64,000 nucleotides of DNA from Propionigenium maris DSM 9537 (GTDB taxonomy: Bacteria > Fusobacteriota > Fusobacteriia > Fusobacteriales > Fusobacteriaceae), in contig NZ_BSDY01000007.1 in the NCBI RefSeq assembly GCF_027925155.1, forward strand, positions 124,001 through 188,000. Direction: 5' to 3'. The position numbers were made by a program, and so were the translations under genes. The notes below the pieces were generated by a model. That model had not been told where the DNA came from. It did no database searches and was given only the letters and a program-made list of their open reading frames with translations. Of the stretch, positions 8,516 to 16,278 are shown in pieces; the first letter of the stretch is position 1, and every line of letters starts with the position of its first letter.

Positions 8516-10051
8516 ATGAAGTATATTTCTGTTATTGAAATATCCCCCAGCTTTGTAGAGATGATAGTGTGCCAGCAGGGTACAGCAAACTACGAGGTAG
8601 TGGAGAGGGTGAGGGAGGAGATAAATATCTTTAAGGGGTACCAGAAAACCGGAAAGGTCTCCTTTGAAAAGAGCAAGAAGCTGTGTGAGATCCTCAAGGG
8701 GATGAAGAGCTTGTCGGAGGGTTATGGAACATACAGGATCCAGATAGTCACCACCAGCTCCTTCAACCAGCTTACCAATGCCCTCTTTCTCCTAGACCAG
8801 ATAAGGATTCATACTGGAATAGTGGTAGAGATGCCAAGGCTCCTGGAAAAGAAGAAACTCCTCTTTAAGAAGTTTCTCAAGTACAGGGAGGAACTTATCA
8901 GCCAAAGGAAGACCTCCCTCCTCCTCAATATAGGAAGCTCAACCACAGACCTCGTATTTCTACACAACGGGAAGTTGATTAAAAACCAGATGATCTCCAC
9001 TGGAGGTTACAAGGTAGCTGAGTTTATCTCCGAGGAGGAACTCTCCCCTACAGAAACCCTCACCTTTATGAGGGACTATATCTATAACTACCTTATCGAG
9101 ATAAGGAGGGAACTGGGAAGAAAAAAGGTTGTAAGGCTTTCCCTCATTGGGGAAGCAGGGGAGATACTTTTAAGAAAGTACGGGGAAACTCCTCCCGTAA
9201 GATCCCTTACAAGGGAACAGCTGAGAGATATAGTAGAGGAGATGGAGAAGCTCTCCTTCAAAAACTTTGCATCTAAGTATGGTATCTCCGAGCTTCTGGC
9301 CCTCAAGGGCTTTATCGAGCTTGCCATGGTAGAGGTGATCATAGATGAGTTTTCCATAGAGGATATGACGGTACTCACCTATGACAACAAGGAGCTCATC
9401 GCCTATGAGTACTTCTATCCCGTAAGAAAGCAGGAGATGGAGGAGGAGATGTGGGAGCTCAGTGTACAGGCAGCAAGGGCCCTAGGGGAGAAGTACTACT
9501 TCCACCTGGGACACTCGGAGTTTACCCTTAACCTTTCAAAAAAACTCTTTGATACCCTGAGAGGAGTACACAAGATCCCCAGGAGGATATACAGGTATCT
9601 GGAGATTGCAACCTACCTCCACGATACTGGTAAGTATATAAACTTCAGGGAGCACAACAAGCATTCCGAGTATATCACCAAAAACTCATTTCTCTTTGGC
9701 CTTGGAGAGGATGAGCTGGAGTTCATCTCCTTCCTCTGCTACGCCCATAGCGGAGACGGTATAGACTACTCCAGATACCTGGACAGATTTTCCTCCAAGG
9801 AAAGGATATACATATTAAAGGCTCTGAGAATACTAAAGGTAGCAGCAGCCCTAGACAGAAGCAAGCGACAGAAGGCTGAAAAAGTTGAGATCTCCCTGGA
9901 GGGAGAGTTTGTAAATATCGAGATCTATACCAGAAATGATTTCCTGATAGAGGAGCTCTTCTTCAATAAACAGGCAGTATTTTTCAAGGAGGTTTTTGGC
10001 CTTACGCCAAAGCTTCATATAAACAGGAGGTACTATGGAGAAAGCATATAG
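8516..10051 (+). CDS. Ppx/GppA-like protein with degenerate phosphatase site and intact HD domain
   Basis: 511 aa; the start follows GGGAGAGGCAT. The overall layout matches Ppx/GppA (two ASKHA subdomains, then a helical HD-like domain). The N-terminal loop is EISPSFVEMIV instead of DIGSNSIRLVI, the second loop is NIGSSTTDLVFL instead of DMGGASTELV, and where the catalytic GEDEA should be there is RLLEKKKLLF. Canonical exopolyphosphatase activity is therefore unlikely. The C-terminal part (about residues 330-500) retains HD residues in YLHDTGKYINFREHNKHSEY. The last 17 bases overlap ppk1, so translation is probably coupled. A regulatory, polyP-sensing or alternative HD phosphohydrolase role tied to Ppk1 is inference. 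Confidence 0.85.
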   Translation: MKYISVIEISPSFVEMIVCQQGTANYEVVERVREEINIFKGYQKTGKVSFEKSKKLCEILKGMKSLSEGYGTYRIQIVTTSSFNQLTNALFLLDQIRIHTGIVVEMPRLLEKKKLLFKKFLKYREELISQRKTSLLLNIGSSTTDLVFLHNGKLIKNQMISTGGYKVAEFISEEELSPTETLTFMRDYIYNYLIEIRRELGRKKVVRLSLIGEAGEILLRKYGETPPVRSLTREQLRDIVEEMEKLSFKNFASKYGISELLALKGFIELAMVEVIIDEFSIEDMTVLTYDNKELIAYEYFYPVRKQEMEEEMWELSVQAARALGEKYYFHLGHSEFTLNLSKKLFDTLRGVHKIPRRIYRYLEIATYLHDTGKYINFREHNKHSEYITKNSFLFGLGEDELEFISFLCYAHSGDGIDYSRYLDRFSSKERIYILKALRILKVAAALDRSKRQKAEKVEISLEGEFVNIEIYTRNDFLIEELFFNKQAVFFKEVFGLTPKLHINRRYYGESI

Positions 10052-12095
10052 CCCCACAGATTTCATAAACAGGGAGCTTAGCTGGCTTGAATTCAATAGA
10101 AGGGTACTGGAGGAGAGCGAGGATGAAAACACCCCTCTTTTAGAAAGGCTGAAGTTCATCGCAATAACAGCATCAAATCTCGATGAATTTTTTATGGTGA
10201 GGGTAGCCGGACTGAAAACCCAGTATGAGGAGGGAATGACCAAGAAAGATATTGCCGGACTCACTCCCAGGGAGCAGCTGATAGAGATAAGAAGAAGCTC
10301 CCAGACCCTTGTAAAAGATCTATATAGCAGCTATGAGAGAATCATGGAAAAACTGGAGGCAGAAAAATATCTCAAGATCAAATTCTTTAAGGAACTGACC
10401 AAGGAGCAAAAAAAGTATGTCCAGGCCTACTACTCCGAGGTAATCTTTCCCATCCTTACCCCCATGGGAATCGATGCAGGAAGACCCTTTCCCCACATCA
10501 ACACAGGGACCCTCAACCTGATAGTTAAGATAAAATCCGATGACAAAATCGGCCCCCTCTACTCTGTAATCCAGGTCCCGAGGGTTATCAAGAGACTAAT
10601 AGAGCTCCCTGTAAAAGGTAAAAGAGAGTTTATCCTCCTAGAGGAGATAATCTCAGCCATGGGGGAGGGGCTCTTCACAGGCTATGAGATAGAGGAGATG
10701 GGAGTATTCAGGATAACCAGGTCTGGAGATATGATAATCGATGAGGAGGAAGCTGAGGATCTTCTCATTGAGATAGAAAAGGAGTTAAGAAGGAGGAGGT
10801 GGGGAATCCCTGTAAGGGCAGAGTACAGTATCCACCTTGCCCAGAACTCCAAGGATTTCCTCAGGGAGAAGACAGGCCTCCCCCTAGATGATTTCTATGA
10901 GGTAGAGGGACCCATAGATCTCACCTTTCTCTGGGAACTCTTTGACATGGAGGGATTTGAAGAGATAAAGTACCAGAGGAACTATCCCTCCTTCACCAAA
11001 AAACTCCAGGGAAAAGAGGTCTTTAGCAACCTCAAAAAGAAGAGATACCTCCTCCACCACCCCTACGATACCTTTGATCACGTGTCTGAGCTCATAGAAA
11101 CTGCTGCTGAGGACAAGAAGGTCCTGGCTATCAAGCAGACCCTCTATAGGGTAAGCGGGGACTCAGCAGTTGTAAAGGCCCTCATGAGAGCAGCTCAGAA
11201 TGGGAAGCAGGTCACTGTGGTGGTGGAACTAAAGGCCAGGTTCGACGAGGAAAGAAATATCAGGTGGGCCAAGAAGCTGGAAAGAGCCGGATGCCATGTC
11301 ATCTACGGCCTCAAGGGACTGAAGGTCCATGCAAAGTGTCTCCTCATTATAAGAAGAGAGGAGGACGGAATAAGAAGGTACCTTCATCTGGGAACTGGAA
11401 ACTACAACAGTCTCACTGCAAAGCTCTATTCAGACTTCTCCTACTTTACCTGCGACACCCAGATGGCCATGGATATATCCAACCTCTTCAACAGGTTAAC
11501 AGGTTTTTCTACAAATACCTCCTGGCAAAAGATCATCGCTGCTCCAGAGTTTATGAGGGAGGAGTTTTACAGGCTTATCAAGAGGGAGGAGGAAAATGCT
11601 GCTGCTGGAAGAGAGGGAAGGATCCTCGCAAAGATGAACTCCCTGGTAGACAGGGGTATAATTGAAAAACTCTACGCTGCCTCAAAAGCGGGAGTAAAGA
11701 TAGAGCTAATAGTGAGGGGAGCATGCTGTCTCAGAGCTGGTATAGAGGGGCTTAGTGAAAATATAAGGGTATCCAGCCTAGTGGGAAGATATCTGGAACA
11801 CTCCAGAATCTACTCCTTCCATAACGACGGCGAGGAGGATATCTACCTCTCCAGTGCAGACTGGATGAAGAGAAATCTCGACAGAAGGATAGAACTTCTC
11901 TTTCCCATAGAAGATAAGGAATCCAAGAGGAAGATACATCGGATACTGGAGGGACTCCTCAGGGACAACATCAAGCTAAGAAGACAAGGGAGGGACGGTA
12001 CCTATGAAAGAGTGGAAAGCAGCAAGGAAACCTTCAATGCCCAGGAGTCATTTTTCACGGAAGACTCCAATAATGGCGGAGGTAAAAAGTCATAG
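10035..12095 (+). CDS. ppk1: Polyphosphate kinase 1
   Basis: 686 aa, normal PPK1 length. It makes polyP reversibly from ATP through a phosphohistidine intermediate, usually at the inner face of the membrane. N domain: INRELSWLEFNRRVLEE and ASNLDEFFMVRVAG. The phosphorylated histidine lies in LKVHAKCLLI near residue 433, preceded by the ELKARFDEERNIRWAKKLE ATP-site segment. The second conserved histidine is in YLEHSRIYSF near residue 588, followed by SSADWMKRNLDRRIELLFPI. The start follows AGGAGG and overlaps the Ppx-like gene by 17 bases, so the two form one operon. Confidence 0.97.
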   Translation: MEKAYSPTDFINRELSWLEFNRRVLEESEDENTPLLERLKFIAITASNLDEFFMVRVAGLKTQYEEGMTKKDIAGLTPREQLIEIRRSSQTLVKDLYSSYERIMEKLEAEKYLKIKFFKELTKEQKKYVQAYYSEVIFPILTPMGIDAGRPFPHINTGTLNLIVKIKSDDKIGPLYSVIQVPRVIKRLIELPVKGKREFILLEEIISAMGEGLFTGYEIEEMGVFRITRSGDMIIDEEEAEDLLIEIEKELRRRRWGIPVRAEYSIHLAQNSKDFLREKTGLPLDDFYEVEGPIDLTFLWELFDMEGFEEIKYQRNYPSFTKKLQGKEVFSNLKKKRYLLHHPYDTFDHVSELIETAAEDKKVLAIKQTLYRVSGDSAVVKALMRAAQNGKQVTVVVELKARFDEERNIRWAKKLERAGCHVIYGLKGLKVHAKCLLIIRREEDGIRRYLHLGTGNYNSLTAKLYSDFSYFTCDTQMAMDISNLFNRLTGFSTNTSWQKIIAAPEFMREEFYRLIKREEENAAAGREGRILAKMNSLVDRGIIEKLYAASKAGVKIELIVRGACCLRAGIEGLSENIRVSSLVGRYLEHSRIYSFHNDGEEDIYLSSADWMKRNLDRRIELLFPIEDKESKRKIHRILEGLLRDNIKLRRQGRDGTYERVESSKETFNAQESFFTEDSNNGGGKKS

Positions 12096-12133
12096 AAGGT
12101 AGGAGAAATAATCTTTATTTTAGGGGAGGTTCT

Positions 12134-12385
12134 ATGAGAATACCAGGAGATAAGGTGGTACACCTTCTTGCAGGGGCCCTGATAGCCCTTACAGCCCTTC
12201 TCCTCACTGGGAACAGTCTCATAGCTGTTGCTATGGCTGTAGTGGCCGGAGCTTGGAAGGAGTGGTGGGACAGCAGAGGACATGGTCAGGTTGAACTTGC
12301 CGACCTTATGGCAACCATAGTAGGCGGAATACTGGCTGTGACAAGCGTTGAACTATACAGATTTATAATAGGGGCTCTGGGATGA
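12134..12385 (+). CDS. Small two- or three-helix membrane protein
   Basis: 83 aa; the start follows TAGGGGAGGTTCT. Hydrophobic stretches at about residues 8-25, 28-42 and 60-80. The pattern GDKVVHLLAGAL, then AWKEWWDS, then ELADLMATIVGGILA resembles the small VanZ/YfiM-like family in which D, H, K-E, D and a GG pair are conserved. Its function is unknown. It lies 38 bases after ppk1 on the same strand and is probably cotranscribed, so a link to membrane-associated polyP synthesis is possible but unproven. A hairpin covers its stop codon. Confidence 0.75.
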   Translation: MRIPGDKVVHLLAGALIALTALLLTGNSLIAVAMAVVAGAWKEWWDSRGHGQVELADLMATIVGGILAVTSVELYRFIIGALG

Positions 12386-12390
12386 GCCCC
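12371..12390 (+). terminator. Hairpin at the end of the ppk1 operon
   Basis: GGGGCTC / GAGCCCC, a 7-bp GC-rich stem overlapping the stop codon, followed by ATTTATTTG. The weak T-tract makes it a probable rather than certain terminator. Confidence 0.55.
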
Positions 12391-12420
12391 CATTTATTTG
12401 AGATTATTTGAAGATGGGAG

Positions 12421-12924
12421 CTAATTCCTGCTCCTCCTTTTTCTGGAGGCAATGAGTCCCTTTAGGTATCTTCTATACTCTGCAGAGGTTGCTCCCATGA
12501 GTTCATCTACCTCCCTTGTAATGGAGATGATATAGCTGGTAAGGGATCCTGATATATGGGTCTCTACCTCTCCCAGAAATACCTTCTCTCCGCTCTTTAA
12601 AATAAAGGGATACTTGTATAGAAGCTCCTTCTTGGAAAATGGCAGCCTCTTCTCAGATGATGTCTTCTCATGGAGGATCCCCTCCAGGCTCATCTTTCTC
12701 CTCACAGAGGATTTTTTTGGAAAGTTACCTGTAAGATCCTTAAAGATATAGCGCTTCTCCTCTGGGGTAGTAGGCCCCTCCCTCTCCTCTGAAAACTTTA
12801 TCTTTTCCAGTAAAAAATCATCGATAACCAGGATGGAAACAGACCTGGAAAGGTAGTTTGATACCCTGGGCATTACAAGAAAGTTAAATACCAGCAATAT
12901 TAAAAGTGCTATCAATACTCCCAT
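12421..12924 (-). CDS. Unknown membrane-anchored protein
   Basis: 167 aa; the start follows AAGGAGAGGATTGTT. One N-terminal hydrophobic segment (residues 2-18) is followed by a polar, charged domain of about 145 residues ending in KRRSRN. By the positive-inside rule the soluble part could face either side; the uncharged extreme N-terminus hints at an Nin/Cout anchor. No conserved motif is recognised and no function is proposed. It is convergent with the small membrane protein and divergent from the DUF4344 gene. Confidence 0.7.
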   Translation of the reverse strand: MGVLIALLILLVFNFLVMPRVSNYLSRSVSILVIDDFLLEKIKFSEEREGPTTPEEKRYIFKDLTGNFPKKSSVRRKMSLEGILHEKTSSEKRLPFSKKELLYKYPFILKSGEKVFLGEVETHISGSLTSYIISITREVDELMGATSAEYRRYLKGLIASRKRRSRN

Positions 12925-13072
12925 AACAATCCTCTCCTTCTGCAGCTCTATATTGATCTATTCTGACCTTCTTCCCTAAATCCTTTTGACTGAGTATAGG
13001 TCCCAATAGGAAGGTGTGATAAAAAAGAGTCTCCTATAAAGATCACAGTTGGGGTATAATCCTAGTGAGGTG

Positions 13073-13852
13073 ATGAAAGTGAAAAAGATATTGTTATTAT
13101 TTATAGTGAATACCATTGCAGTGCTGGGCCAGGTTCAGCTAAAATACCTTCCTGGAAAAACCAGAGAGGAGAAGGGGGTCAGGGAGTGGCTTCTGGAAAG
13201 CAGAGTCCTGGATGAAGCTGTGGATCTTATCAATAGGGAGATTCATATGGAGGAGAGGCTCCATGTCATTGTAGGGGAGGGGGAGTTTGTCCACTACGAT
13301 CCCCAGACTAGGGAGGTAAAGCTCCCCTATAATTTCCCCATAGAGGTGAGGGAGAGATTTGCAGGAGAATATGAGGAGGACTGGGAGCTCTATGCTGGAG
13401 ATGCCCTGGAGCACACCCTCTACCACGAAACGGGCCATGCCCTGGTAGATCTCCTGAATATCCCCGTTTTAGGGAAGGAGGAGGATGCTGTGGACGACTT
13501 TGGAATAATCATGCTCATCCTTACCAGAAAGGACGGAGATGACAGAGCTATCTCAGCAGCGGAACTCTTTTTTATGGAGGGGGAGGAGATAGAGGAGTTT
13601 ACAGATGAGGATCTCATGGATGAACACAGTTTAGATGACCAGAGAGGATTTAGAAGTCTGTGTTTGGTTTATGGAAGTGATCCTGAAAAATATGAGGATA
13701 TCGCCAAAGACCTGGAGATGGATGAGGACAGGCGTCTCATGTGCGAAGAGACCTTTGAGAGACAGACCCTTAACTGGCTGACCCTTTTAAGGCCCCACCT
13801 AAAGGCGGGAGTTCTCAGGGATACCCTGGAGGAGTTTCAAGAGACTGAGTAG
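13073..13852 (+). CDS. DUF4344-type putative secreted metallopeptidase
   Basis: About 259 aa with signal peptide (KVKKILLLFIVNTIAVLG). A zinc-peptidase motif HETGH near residue 119 (TLYHETGHALVDLLNIPVLG), followed by GKEEDAVDDFG with the likely third ligand, is the DUF4344 signature. The C-terminal part contains SLDDQRGFRSLCLVYGSDPEKY and two cysteines, also typical. The frame extends upstream, but GAGGTG directly precedes ATG 13073; GTG 13079 is an equally good start and better spaced. Substrate unknown. It ends at a bidirectional terminator. Confidence 0.8.
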   Translation: MKVKKILLLFIVNTIAVLGQVQLKYLPGKTREEKGVREWLLESRVLDEAVDLINREIHMEERLHVIVGEGEFVHYDPQTREVKLPYNFPIEVRERFAGEYEEDWELYAGDALEHTLYHETGHALVDLLNIPVLGKEEDAVDDFGIIMLILTRKDGDDRAISAAELFFMEGEEIEEFTDEDLMDEHSLDDQRGFRSLCLVYGSDPEKYEDIAKDLEMDEDRRLMCEETFERQTLNWLTLLRPHLKAGVLRDTLEEFQETE

Positions 13853-13908
13853 ATCTAACTCTTCATTAAAATTTATCGTTAGATATTGAAAGATTTAAAA
13901 AACTTTAT

Positions 13909-13941
13909 AAAAAGGCTCTCAGGTTTACTGATAGCCTTTTT
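13909..13941. terminator. Bidirectional terminator between DUF4344 gene and BMP lipoprotein gene
   Basis: AAAAAGGCT and AGCCTTTTT close a stem with a partly paired interior; A- and T-runs serve both directions. A weaker hairpin, ATCTAAC/GTTAGAT, sits just upstream at 13854-13884. Confidence 0.85.
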
Positions 13942-13992
13942 ATAAATATATACTACCAAGTAATTCCAAAGGGAAACTTGTCTTTCTGAACC

Positions 13993-14970
13993 TTAGGGCT
14001 GAATCTCCCCCTCTATAATTCCTTCCTGAATTCCTTCCAACCTCTGAAGCCTCTCCTCACCAATGAGTTCTCTGGTAAATTTAAGGTCTGTGATGGAAAC
14101 TCCACCCTCCTCTAGACCAAAGACTGTAACTCCACCCTTAAACTCTCCATTGATAGAGTCCTCTATAGTTTTATAGATGGCGTTGTCCACCCTCTTGAGC
14201 ATAGAGGTAATTACCTTCCCCTCTACATCTCCATCCTGGTTGGAATCCACTCCTATAGCATATAGTTTCTCACCCTCTGCTACAGCATCCATAACTCCCC
14301 TTCCAGAACCGCCGGCAGCAGCATAGATTATATCCGCTCCAGATTTATTAAGGGAGATAGCCTGCTCCTTAGCTTTTGCTGGGTCGTTGAAGGGATTTAC
14401 TCCTCCCACATAGAGGCTCATAACCTCTGCCTCTGGGTTGACATGCTTTGCCCCGGCTTCAAACCCGTCTCTGAACCTGTTTATAAAGGAGATATCCAGC
14501 CCCCCTATAAATCCAAGCTTATCTGTCTCCGTCATCATTCCTGCAAGGGCTCCTACGATGAAGGATCCCTCTACCTCATCAAAGACTATAGAGGTAACAT
14601 TCTCCTCCTCTACAACTGCATCCACTATGACAAAATTTACACCTGGATAGTTCTGAGCGGTCTTTCTCAGGGAATCCTCCATATCGAATCCCACTCCCAC
14701 AACCAGGTCATACCCGGCGCTGGCATAGTCATCTAAAAACTGATCAAACTCAGATACATTGGCTGGTTCCACATACTTAAACTCCGCTCCCAGCTCATCC
14801 CTGGCTCTTAGAAGCCCTGCATAGGCCGAATCATTGAAGGACTTATCCCCAAGACCTCCCGTTCCTAAAACAATACCTACTCTAAGTTTAGAGGTGTCAA
14901 CCTCTTCCCTTCCTCTGCCACAGGCACTCAACACAAGGAGTACCATAATCAAACCTAATACCTTCTTCAT
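13993..14970 (-). CDS. BMP/PnrA-family nucleoside-binding lipoprotein
   Basis: 325 aa; ATG 14970 follows TAGGAGGAATAGG, and the longer frame upstream is the riboswitch region. Lipobox LSAC places the lipidated cysteine at residue 17. The body is the Bmp/Med fold: RVGIVLGTGGLGDKSFND, VGVGFDMEDSL, YAAAGGSGRGVMDA and YAIGVDSNQDG. Characterised homologues (T. pallidum PnrA, streptococcal NupA/PnrA-like) bind purine nucleosides for ABC import. The purine riboswitch upstream fits that specificity. No permease or ATPase gene is adjacent, so the partner transporter must be elsewhere. Confidence 0.92.
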   Translation of the reverse strand: MKKVLGLIMVLLVLSACGRGREEVDTSKLRVGIVLGTGGLGDKSFNDSAYAGLLRARDELGAEFKYVEPANVSEFDQFLDDYASAGYDLVVGVGFDMEDSLRKTAQNYPGVNFVIVDAVVEEENVTSIVFDEVEGSFIVGALAGMMTETDKLGFIGGLDISFINRFRDGFEAGAKHVNPEAEVMSLYVGGVNPFNDPAKAKEQAISLNKSGADIIYAAAGGSGRGVMDAVAEGEKLYAIGVDSNQDGDVEGKVITSMLKRVDNAIYKTIEDSINGEFKGGVTVFGLEEGGVSITDLKFTRELIGEERLQRLEGIQEGIIEGEIQP

Positions 14971-14982
14971 CCTATTCCTCCT

Positions 14983-15019
14983 AAAAAATAAAAACACAGA
15001 TACTCTAGGGGCATCTGTG
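14983..15019 (-). terminator. Riboswitch expression-platform terminator
   Basis: Minus-strand CACAGAT/ATCTGTG stem followed by TTTTTATTTTTT, ending just before the AGGAGG of the BMP gene. The bases just 5' of it (ATTATTCCCA) can instead pair with TGGGTAAT, the 3' strand of aptamer P1, giving an antiterminator. The arrangement predicts premature termination when ligand is bound. Confidence 0.85.
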
Positions 15020-15048
15020 GGAATAATCAAAAAAATAGCATTTTTTGT

Positions 15049-15121
15049 CATTACCCATAGTAGCTGATTTACGGTCAGCTGTAGAAACACTTGCCCCTAT
15101 TGCAAATATATATGAGTTATC
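15049..15121 (-). ncRNA. Purine riboswitch aptamer, guanine/hypoxanthine class
   Basis: Minus strand reads P1 (AACTCATA / TATGGGTAAT), P2 arms TTTGC/GCAAG with loop AATAGGG, J2/3 GTTTCTAC, P3 AGCTGA/TCAGCT with loop CCGTAAA, and J3/1 ACTATGG. The L3 CCGTAA and L2 TAGGG bases can make the usual loop-loop contact. The J3/1 base that pairs with the ligand (position 74 in xpt numbering) is C, which selects guanine or hypoxanthine over adenine. It controls the BMP lipoprotein. Confidence 0.93.
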
Positions 15122-15162
15122 TATGTCGTTTACAGAGAGATAGTAACCTCTTTTATCCTCAA

Positions 15163-15191
15163 TTAATAGGACGCGTGTCCTGTTTTGTAAA
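15163..15191 (-). promoter_or_regulatory. Promoter of the riboswitch transcript with palindrome in spacer
   Basis: Minus strand: -35 TTTACA (15191-15186), 17-base spacer, -10 TATTAA (15168-15163). The palindrome AGGACGCGTGTCCT at 15168-15181 lies inside the spacer, a position where a repressor would block RNA polymerase. Confidence 0.6.
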
Positions 15192-15269
15192 ATCATCTCT
15201 CTGAATGAGATAGGTAGAGGGAGAATCCTCCCCCCTGAAGAGTGGTATCAAAGACTAGAACCCTTATCC

Positions 15270-16085
15270 TTAAAGGGTATCAAAAAAATTAAGTATAGCT
15301 TCAGTTGTTTCCGCTGGTTTTTCAAGGGTGGATATATGCCCGCACTCCTCTATCCCAACTACCTGAGCTCCCTCTATAAGAGCAGCCATCTCCTCGCTTT
15401 CGGCTATAGGTCTCGGAATATCCTCTAAACCAGAGATAAACAGTGTGGGAACCCTTACCTCCCTTAACTTCCCAAGGATATCGCTTCTTCCAAATATCCC
15501 CCTTCCAAGGGCAACAATAGTCGGAATATTCTCTGGAGGAGTATTTAAAAGACTCTTTTTAAACTCCGTGTAGAGCTCTCCCTTTTCACTGTTGGTTTTC
15601 TTGGAAAAGAACATGGGAGCAATGGTATCGCTCATCTGCATTGGAATAAAGTTAAGCTTCTCGATAATATTCAGCATCTCAAAGTACTGATCCTTACTTG
15701 TTGCAGGTTCCTCCCCCACATGGGTATCCATTAGAACACATCCCCTTACCCTTTCTGGATAGGATGTAATAAGATGTCCCCCAATCATACCTCCCACTGA
15801 AAGACCACAGTAGAAGAAGGTGTCTAGCTCAAGGTAATCTGCCACCTCTATGACGTCCCTGGTCATCTCCTCCAGAGAGTAAACCTTTCCTGGATCAACA
15901 AGGGATTTAGATCTCCCGTGACCATGAAGCTCTATGGAGATACACTTAAATCTTTCCCTTAACTTTTCGATCTGAGGCTCCCACATCCTGTTGTCCCAAA
16001 GGTAGGAGTGCACAAGGATCAGGGGCTCTCCCGTTCCCTGTATATCACAGTTAACCTCACATCCGTTTTTCAGCTTTATATACAT
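15270..16085 (-). CDS. Alpha/beta hydrolase
   Basis: 271 aa; ATG 16085 follows GGAGGTGGTTAGT, and an in-frame ATG 15 bases upstream lies within that ribosome binding site. Catalytic triad candidates: nucleophile serine in GLSVGG near residue 94, aspartate in ISGLEDIPRP and histidine in ECGHIS near the C-terminus. The oxyanion-side motif is LVHSYLWDNRMW. The fold resembles 3-oxoadipate enol-lactonase/esterase-type enzymes; the substrate cannot be read from sequence. There is no signal peptide, so it is cytoplasmic. It has its own strong promoter. The 15192-15269 gap holds a weak GGGAG/CTCCC hairpin only. Confidence 0.85.
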   Translation of the reverse strand: MYIKLKNGCEVNCDIQGTGEPLILVHSYLWDNRMWEPQIEKLRERFKCISIELHGHGRSKSLVDPGKVYSLEEMTRDVIEVADYLELDTFFYCGLSVGGMIGGHLITSYPERVRGCVLMDTHVGEEPATSKDQYFEMLNIIEKLNFIPMQMSDTIAPMFFSKKTNSEKGELYTEFKKSLLNTPPENIPTIVALGRGIFGRSDILGKLREVRVPTLFISGLEDIPRPIAESEEMAALIEGAQVVGIEECGHISTLEKPAETTEAILNFFDTL

Positions 16086-16105
16086 ACTAACCACCTCCAA
16101 AGGTT

Positions 16106-16134
16106 ATTATAACAAGTGTTTTTTTAAATGTAAA
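16106..16134 (-). promoter_or_regulatory. Sigma70-type promoter of the alpha/beta hydrolase
   Basis: Minus strand -35 TTTACA (16134-16129), 17-base spacer, -10 TATAAT (16111-16106), about 20 bases before the start codon. Confidence 0.75.
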
Positions 16135-16278
16135 TAAATAATAGAAATTCTCCTTTGACTCCCTGGGAGAAAATACCTCTCCTGCCTTGCCCTTAAAATC
16201 CCATCTTTTTACCCTTGTTCTCCCACCCTGAATAAAGTAGAATATATGGCAGACAGATATAGGTAAGGGAGGAAATTT

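Noticed and set aside
5263-12385. Phage-defence island built on CHAD/HD/Ppx proteins
   Set aside because: All parts are explained by polyphosphate metabolism and there is no defence-associated neighbour.
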